IMG/VR virus record: IMGVR_UViG_3300024346_000044
Coordinates: 1 to 64,000 of that record
DNA from: a virus
Reading direction: 5' to 3' (one strand)
DNA length: 64,000 nucleotides
This document shows, in pieces, positions 60,573-64,000 of the stretch. The first letter of the stretch is position 1, and each line of letters opens with the position of its first letter. The notes beneath the pieces are model-generated. The model was not told the DNA's origin. It made no database searches and was given only the letters and a program-made list of their open reading frames with translations. A program made the position numbers and the translations under genes.

Positions 60573-61343
60573 ATGAAAAGAATAGAAGATTATAACAAAG
60601 TGTTACCAGTATTAGAATTATACAGATGTGTTCAAAGTGAAGGTAGCAGATTTGGTAGACCAACTATTGCGGTTAGAACTACAGGATGTACTCATAGATG
60701 TTATTTTGGAGATGGGGGTTGGTGTGATTCTTGGTATACAAGTATACACCCAGAAAAAGGTACATTTACCTTTAATGATATTATTAAAATATATGATGAC
60801 AACCCCCATGTAAAAGAAATGATGCTTACTGGTGGTTCGCCTACAATGCATCCTGCTTTAGTAAATGAAATAACACATTTTGCAAATGAAAGAAACATTT
60901 TGGTTACAATTGAGACAGAAGGTTCTCATTTTCTTGAAACAGACCATCCTTTGGATCTTATTAGCCTTAGTCCTAAATTTAGTAATAGTGTGCCTGTACT
61001 TGGCGCTGTTACACCTAATGGGGCTGTCGCCGATGAACGAATGATTAAAGTGCATAATAGACTTAGATTAAATAAAGAAGCTATTAGTAAAACAATTGCA
61101 TACCATAAAGATTATCACTTCAAACCCGTATGGGATGGTACAGATGAAAATCTAAAAGAAATTGAGGCATTTAGGGTAGATATGGAAATACCCAAAGATA
61201 AAACTTATATAATGCCTGCTGGGGATACAAGAGAAACATTAGTAAAAATGTATCCTTTAGTATTTGAATTGTGTGCTGAAAAGGGATATAATATGACAGG
61301 CAGAGACCACATCATTGCATTTGATACAGAAAGAGGTGTCTAA
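60573..61343 (+). CDS. queE: QueE-like 7-carboxy-7-deazaguanine synthase (radical SAM)
   Basis: 256 residues. ELYRCVQSEGSRFGRPTIAV near 14-33 is the classical QueE start (substrate and SAM contacts). The 4Fe-4S cysteines follow in GCTHRCYFGDGGWCDSWYT near 38-56: spacing CxxxC then seven residues before the third Cys, unlike the common CxxxCxxC. MLTGGSPTMHP near 88-98 is the GGEP-type motif, and TIETEGS near 119-125 fits. It rearranges 6-carboxytetrahydropterin into 7-carboxy-7-deazaguanine, feeding QueC. It is longer than most QueE proteins. Confidence 0.88.
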   Translation: MKRIEDYNKVLPVLELYRCVQSEGSRFGRPTIAVRTTGCTHRCYFGDGGWCDSWYTSIHPEKGTFTFNDIIKIYDDNPHVKEMMLTGGSPTMHPALVNEITHFANERNILVTIETEGSHFLETDHPLDLISLSPKFSNSVPVLGAVTPNGAVADERMIKVHNRLRLNKEAISKTIAYHKDYHFKPVWDGTDENLKEIEAFRVDMEIPKDKTYIMPAGDTRETLVKMYPLVFELCAEKGYNMTGRDHIIAFDTERGV

Positions 61344-61470
61344 AGAAGAAGCATTAGAAATATTAGAAGAAGTAAAAGAAAATGTTAATACATGCTGTGC
61401 TATAACTATGGAACCAGATGAAGTATTAGATTTAATAGAAAAATTAGAAGAATACATACAAAATGCGTAA
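61336..61470 (+). CDS. small acidic helical protein
   Basis: 44 residues from a GTG at 61336 (an in-frame TTG at 61321 is possible), overlapping the queE end by eight bases and the nuclease start by eight bases. Sequence VSKEEALEILEEVKENVNTC, then CAITMEPDEVLDLIEKLEEY: two short acidic helices with a CC pair between. The tight overlaps at both ends support coding; the function is unknown. Confidence 0.5.
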   Translation: MSKEEALEILEEVKENVNTCCAITMEPDEVLDLIEKLEEYIQNA

Positions 61471-62038
61471 AATAAAAATAACATTAGTTTTAATCCTTAG
61501 TAGTATTATAACTTATAGTCAAATTATAAAAACAGATATTTTTACAGTTAATTATTCTGAAAAATATGAACAACCCCTATGGTTAGAATATACAATACAA
61601 TGTCCAAATGGACATGCTGAAAGAACAGGTATGAATTTTTGGACCCCTAAAGGAATAAAAACATCAGATGATGCAGATTATAAAGATAACATCTATGATA
61701 AAGGTCATTTAGCACCTGCGGCAGCATTTAACTGTGATAAAGAAACATTACTTAAAACGTTTTCATATTTAAATTCAGCTTTACAACATGAAGGATTAAA
61801 TAGAGGACAATGGGCAAGATTAGAATCATTTGAAAGAAGTTTAGCTAACTTTTTTGAACAAGAAGTTAAGGTAAGGGTAGATGTTTTATTTGAAGGTAAC
61901 TTAAAGAAAGTAAAAGGTGGAGCTACTATACCTAGTGGTTTTAAAAAAACAATAATAATGGGAGATATAACCAAAGTATTTGAATTTCCTAATAAAAATA
62001 CAACAGGTACAAACTGGATAGAATATTTAATAAAATGA
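61463..62038 (+). CDS. secreted DNA/RNA non-specific endonuclease
   Basis: 191 residues. N-terminal signal peptide MRKIKITLVLILSSIITYSQ, with probable cleavage near residue 20. The mature part starts with a strand typical of the NUC1/Serratia nuclease family in Bacteroidetes, and has YDKGHLAPAAAF near 73-84 (DRGH-type motif with the catalytic His) and the Mg-binding Asn in YLNSALQHEGLNRGQWARLE near 96-115. It cuts single- and double-stranded nucleic acids without sequence preference. Export suggests action in the periplasm or outside: against DNA of competing phages or for nucleotide scavenging. Its stop overlaps the next start. Confidence 0.82.
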   Translation: MRKIKITLVLILSSIITYSQIIKTDIFTVNYSEKYEQPLWLEYTIQCPNGHAERTGMNFWTPKGIKTSDDADYKDNIYDKGHLAPAAAFNCDKETLLKTFSYLNSALQHEGLNRGQWARLESFERSLANFFEQEVKVRVDVLFEGNLKKVKGGATIPSGFKKTIIMGDITKVFEFPNKNTTGTNWIEYLIK

Positions 62039-62460
62039 AAAAAATAATAATAGATTGGGACCAAATAGATAAGCTAATATCCAGACTATCATATCGGATT
62101 GAAGTTAGTGATGATAAATTTGAAAATATATATGGTTTACAAAGAGGTGGTTTAATACCAGCTGTAATGTTATCTCATAAATTAGGAATGCCTATGACTA
62201 AAGGAGATATTGGCCCCAATACTTTAATAGTTGATGATATTTGTGATAGCGGAGAAACCTTAGACAAATTAGTAAATAAATATCAAACATTATATTCTTA
62301 TCCTTTTAACCTTAAAACAGCAGTTTTACATTATAAACCCCATACTTCATGTTTTAAACCTACTTTATATGCTAAAAAATGGGATAATTCAAACTGGATA
62401 GAATACCCCTGGGAGAGAGAAGATTCAAAAGCTATACAAGATTACAAGGTAAATATTTAA
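62035..62460 (+). CDS. phosphoribosyltransferase (type I PRTase, purine-type)
   Basis: 141 residues. YGLQRGGLIPAVMLSHKLG near 39-57 (pyrophosphate loop) and TLIVDDICDSGETL near 67-80 (PRPP-binding motif) define a type I PRTase of the hypoxanthine/xanthine-guanine kind; the hood is small. It transfers phosphoribose from PRPP to a purine base. Next to a deazaguanine operon it could act on free guanine released by the transglycosylase or on a deazapurine. It overlaps the nuclease by ATGA. Confidence 0.78.
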   Translation: MKKIIIDWDQIDKLISRLSYRIEVSDDKFENIYGLQRGGLIPAVMLSHKLGMPMTKGDIGPNTLIVDDICDSGETLDKLVNKYQTLYSYPFNLKTAVLHYKPHTSCFKPTLYAKKWDNSNWIEYPWEREDSKAIQDYKVNI

Positions 62461-62487
62461 ATTTATGATCTAAAATTTTCATTTATA

Positions 62488-62497
62488 TATTTATCAT
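62488..62497 (+). promoter_or_regulatory. possible late-type promoter box TATTTATCAT
   Basis: TATTTATCAT 41 bases before the ATG at 62539; the only such box outside the structural region. A small inverted repeat TGTTA...TAACA lies between it and the gene (62510-62526). Confidence 0.4.
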
Positions 62498-62538
62498 CGA
62501 ATAAGAGTTATGTTACACGTTTAACATAAAAAGAGAAG

Positions 62539-62931
62539 ATGAAAATAGGAGAAAACACAGAAATCAAAGTAGATTTAAAAACAATAATAGCAATAGTAAT
62601 GATTACATCTACATTTGTAGGAATGTATTATACATTACAAGCTGATATAGAAATTGCTAAATCAGAACCTAAAGCCGCAATTGAAAGGTTAGAGTATGAC
62701 CTTAGAGAAGAGTGGAATGAGAAGATGATTATAAATTTAGAAGAAAGAGTAGAAATTTTAGAAGAATCTCAGGATTTATTAAGAGAAGAAGTTAAAATAA
62801 CATCTACAATGCTTAAAGATGGTACTGAAAAAGATGATAAATTTGCAGAATTAAATAGGCAAATGGAATTATTAAAAAAACGAAAGCCAACTGTAATTAT
62901 TAAAGAAGTTCCGAAAAAACGTAAATGGTAA
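62539..62931 (+). CDS. membrane-anchored coiled-coil protein
   Basis: 130 residues: one transmembrane helix at about 14-34 (TIIAIVMITSTFVGMYYTL), then a long heptad region (LEERVEILEESQDLLREEVK) and a basic tail KKRKW. The layout resembles i-spanin-like or membrane-organising phage proteins but no specific family can be named. It shares a TAATG junction with the next membrane gene, so the two may act together. Confidence 0.62.
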   Translation: MKIGENTEIKVDLKTIIAIVMITSTFVGMYYTLQADIEIAKSEPKAAIERLEYDLREEWNEKMIINLEERVEILEESQDLLREEVKITSTMLKDGTEKDDKFAELNRQMELLKKRKPTVIIKEVPKKRKW

Positions 62932-63167
62932 TGGAAGAAGTATTAGATCTTATTAGAGAGTTTGGACTATCTTTAGTCATAGCAGTAGGAGCTTTATATG
63001 CTTTATATAAATTTTTCTTTTTTAGTATTAGGGAAGTTAAAAATGAATTTGGAAGAAGACATGAAGTAATGGCTAAAAACATGGAGGATGTTAAAGTTAG
63101 TTTAGCTGAAGTTAAATCTGATTTAAAAATTTTAGTTGAATTATTAAAAGATTCTAAGGGTAAATGA
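62931..63167 (+). CDS. small membrane protein with cytoplasmic coiled coil
   Basis: 78 residues from the ATG at 62931 (an ATG at 62925 would add two). A hydrophobic helix at about 12-33 (GLSLVIAVGALYALYKFFFF) is followed by a charged amphipathic helix (EDVKVSLAEVKSDLKILVEL). Similar in build to its upstream partner. Function unknown. It overlaps the next gene by ATGA. Confidence 0.62.
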   Translation: MEEVLDLIREFGLSLVIAVGALYALYKFFFFSIREVKNEFGRRHEVMAKNMEDVKVSLAEVKSDLKILVELLKDSKGK

Positions 63168-63364
63168 GATTAAGTTTAAAACAAGAAAAATATCTTTGTA
63201 TGCTAAATCGTTTAGATGCATTTAAACTAATCAAACTCGAACAATCTAAACAAGTCCAAATGGGGTTATCAAATATAAATTATGATTTCCTTAAATTAAT
63301 AGAATGTGAAGATCAGTTAGAAATGATTGACACAGTACTTCAGGTGAGAGCGTTAAGTAATTAA
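63164..63364 (+). CDS. small helical hypothetical protein
   Basis: 66 residues, mostly helical: LKQEKYLCMLNRLDAFKLIK, then IECEDQLEMIDTVLQVRALS. It is the last gene of a short operon with two membrane genes, ending at a weak terminator. No family recognised. Confidence 0.6.
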   Translation: MRLSLKQEKYLCMLNRLDAFKLIKLEQSKQVQMGLSNINYDFLKLIECEDQLEMIDTVLQVRALSN

Positions 63365-63366
63365 AA

Positions 63367-63393
63367 AATAACGTGTATTATTCACTTATTTTT
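63367..63393 (+). terminator. weak rho-independent terminator
   Basis: AATAA-C-GTG (63367-63375) can pair with CAC-TTATT (63383-63390) with one bulged C and a seven-base loop, followed by TTT. It overlaps the -33 region of the next promoter. The stem is AT-rich, so efficiency is doubtful. Confidence 0.4.
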
Positions 63394-63403
63394 CGTATAT
63401 TTC
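63372..63403 (+). promoter_or_regulatory. early-type promoter
   Basis: TATATTTC at 63396-63403 with TTCG before it; the -33 position (63372-63375, CGTG) is a poor match to TTTG. The ATG lies 13 bases downstream. Confidence 0.5.
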
Positions 63404-63416
63404 CACCAAAACGGTT

Positions 63417-63587
63417 ATGAAAACTAAATACAAAATTTCAATTACAAATTATAATAATTATGGAATACCCATCAGTGGTATCTCAAGGATTATTTCTGAT
63501 TTAACCTTTGGTAAAATTAGAAGATTTCAAAACAAATACCCAGGTAGGGTAGATTTAATTAGAAAGTTAGATATAAAAGAAATATAG
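63417..63587 (+). CDS. small basic hypothetical protein
   Basis: 56 residues, basic and Ile/Asn-rich (KYKISITNYNNYGIPISGIS, then FGKIRRFQNKYPGRVDLIRK). It is the first gene behind an early-type promoter and is followed after two bases by another small gene. It may be a nucleic-acid-binding early protein given its charge; nothing more can be said. Confidence 0.55.
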   Translation: MKTKYKISITNYNNYGIPISGISRIISDLTFGKIRRFQNKYPGRVDLIRKLDIKEI

Positions 63588-63589
63588 TT

Positions 63590-63784
63590 ATGGCAAAATT
63601 AACAAGAACAGTAAATTACGCAAACTTCAGATGGGAAGAATATGTGTTAACAGAAGAAGAATTAGCAAAATGGAAAACAGGTGATGAAGATCTCCAACAA
63701 GAAGTCATAGATGATGCAGATTGGGACCTAGTAAGAGATAAACCAATTGATGATTATGGAGACGTAGAATTCGTAGAAGATTAA
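63590..63784 (+). CDS. small acidic hypothetical protein
   Basis: 64 residues, strongly acidic in the second half (DDADWDLVRD, DDYGDVEFVED), with NYANFRWEEYVLTEEELAKW before it. The contrast with its basic upstream neighbour is marked. Small acidic early phage proteins often inhibit host enzymes, but there is no sequence evidence for a target. Its stop overlaps the next start (TAATG). Confidence 0.6.
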   Translation: MAKLTRTVNYANFRWEEYVLTEEELAKWKTGDEDLQQEVIDDADWDLVRDKPIDDYGDVEFVED

Positions 63785-64000
63785 TGGTTATATCATTAGC
63801 TTACGGTTTAGCAGGATCAACGTTTTTGGTTGTGTTAACAAACCTATTAATGAAACTATTCAAAAAGTTTAATAATATAGGTTATTCAATAGTATATGCT
63901 AGTTTATTTTTAAAACTAATATTTTTAAGTGGTTTTGTACTAGCAACAAGAGGTGAAATACCAAATCAAATAATATTTGCTGTTGCAATACTTGGAGGTA
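63784..64000 (+). CDS. membrane protein, N-terminal part (runs off the window)
   Basis: 72 residues are visible, still open at the right edge. Three hydrophobic segments are seen: about 2-22 (VISLAYGLAGSTFLVVLTNLL), 34-51 and 62 to the edge, separated by short charged loops. A multi-pass inner-membrane protein of unknown function. Confidence 0.55.
   Translation, partial: MVISLAYGLAGSTFLVVLTNLLMKLFKKFNNIGYSIVYASLFLKLIFLSGFVLATRGEIPNQIIFAVAILGG

Overview
The window is a contiguous piece of a strictly lytic-looking, T4-type (contractile-tailed) phage genome. Every supported gene lies on the + strand, intergenic gaps are short, many genes overlap by 1-4 bases (TAATG or ATGA junctions), and the DNA is strongly AT-rich. 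Several promoters match the Bacteroidetes form TTTG-N20-TATATT, and genes mostly lack Shine-Dalgarno sites and have A-rich leaders. I infer a phage of a Bacteroidetes (probably flavobacterial) host; the host call is inference from promoter form and gene style only.

Layout. 1-2.1 kb: the tail of an unknown gene, a small HxxxGPA-type protein, a P-loop NTPase and two unknown proteins. 2.1-17.3 kb: DNA packaging and head module (large terminase, portal, several core or virion proteins, prohead protease, scaffold, major capsid protein), then a phoH-like ATPase interrupted by an in-frame TAA, and neck genes 13, 14 and a probable 15. 17.3-30.4 kb: a fibre region with four long, repetitive fibre-type proteins (one of 2020 residues ending in a peptidase S74 chaperone), small accessory genes and a guanidinoacetate/arginine N-methyltransferase-like enzyme. 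30.4-45.3 kb: tail sheath, tail tube, a two-frame gene pair that may be joined by frameshifting, a 1091-residue tape measure and baseplate proteins, one ending in a peptidoglycan amidase. 45.3-54.1 kb: replication and nucleotide genes (compact family A-like DNA polymerase, gp32, UvsX, RNase H/5' nuclease, gp41 helicase, NrdB, NrdA). 54.1-57.2 kb: lysis and membrane genes (two holin-like proteins, PG-binding/amidase endolysin, a coiled-coil membrane protein). 57.2-62.5 kb: a 7-deazaguanine cluster (DpdA/TGT-like transglycosylase, QueC, QueD, QueE), with a thioredoxin, three tRNAs (Gln, Ala, Glu), a secreted DNA/RNA nuclease and a phosphoribosyltransferase. 62.5-64 kb: small membrane and acidic proteins, running off the edge.

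How it works together. Two promoter types divide the genome. TTTG-N20-TATATT, usually with TTCG directly before TATATT, precedes replication, metabolism and small early-type genes. TATTTATAAT-type boxes, with no -33 partner, stand 1-23 bases in front of most structural genes and look like the late promoter of this phage. The deazaguanine cluster most likely supplies a 7-deazaguanine base that the DpdA-like enzyme swaps into phage DNA, protecting it from host restriction. The two enzymes whose metal or cluster motifs can be read (QueC, QueE) both depart from the usual form.

Most notable observations: the deazaguanine DNA modification cluster with an apparently zinc-less QueC; a phoH gene split by one in-frame stop; a GAMT/RMT2-like methyltransferase among fibre genes; a 419-residue family A-like polymerase with an altered motif C; a candidate programmed frameshift just before the tape measure gene; and the two promoter families.
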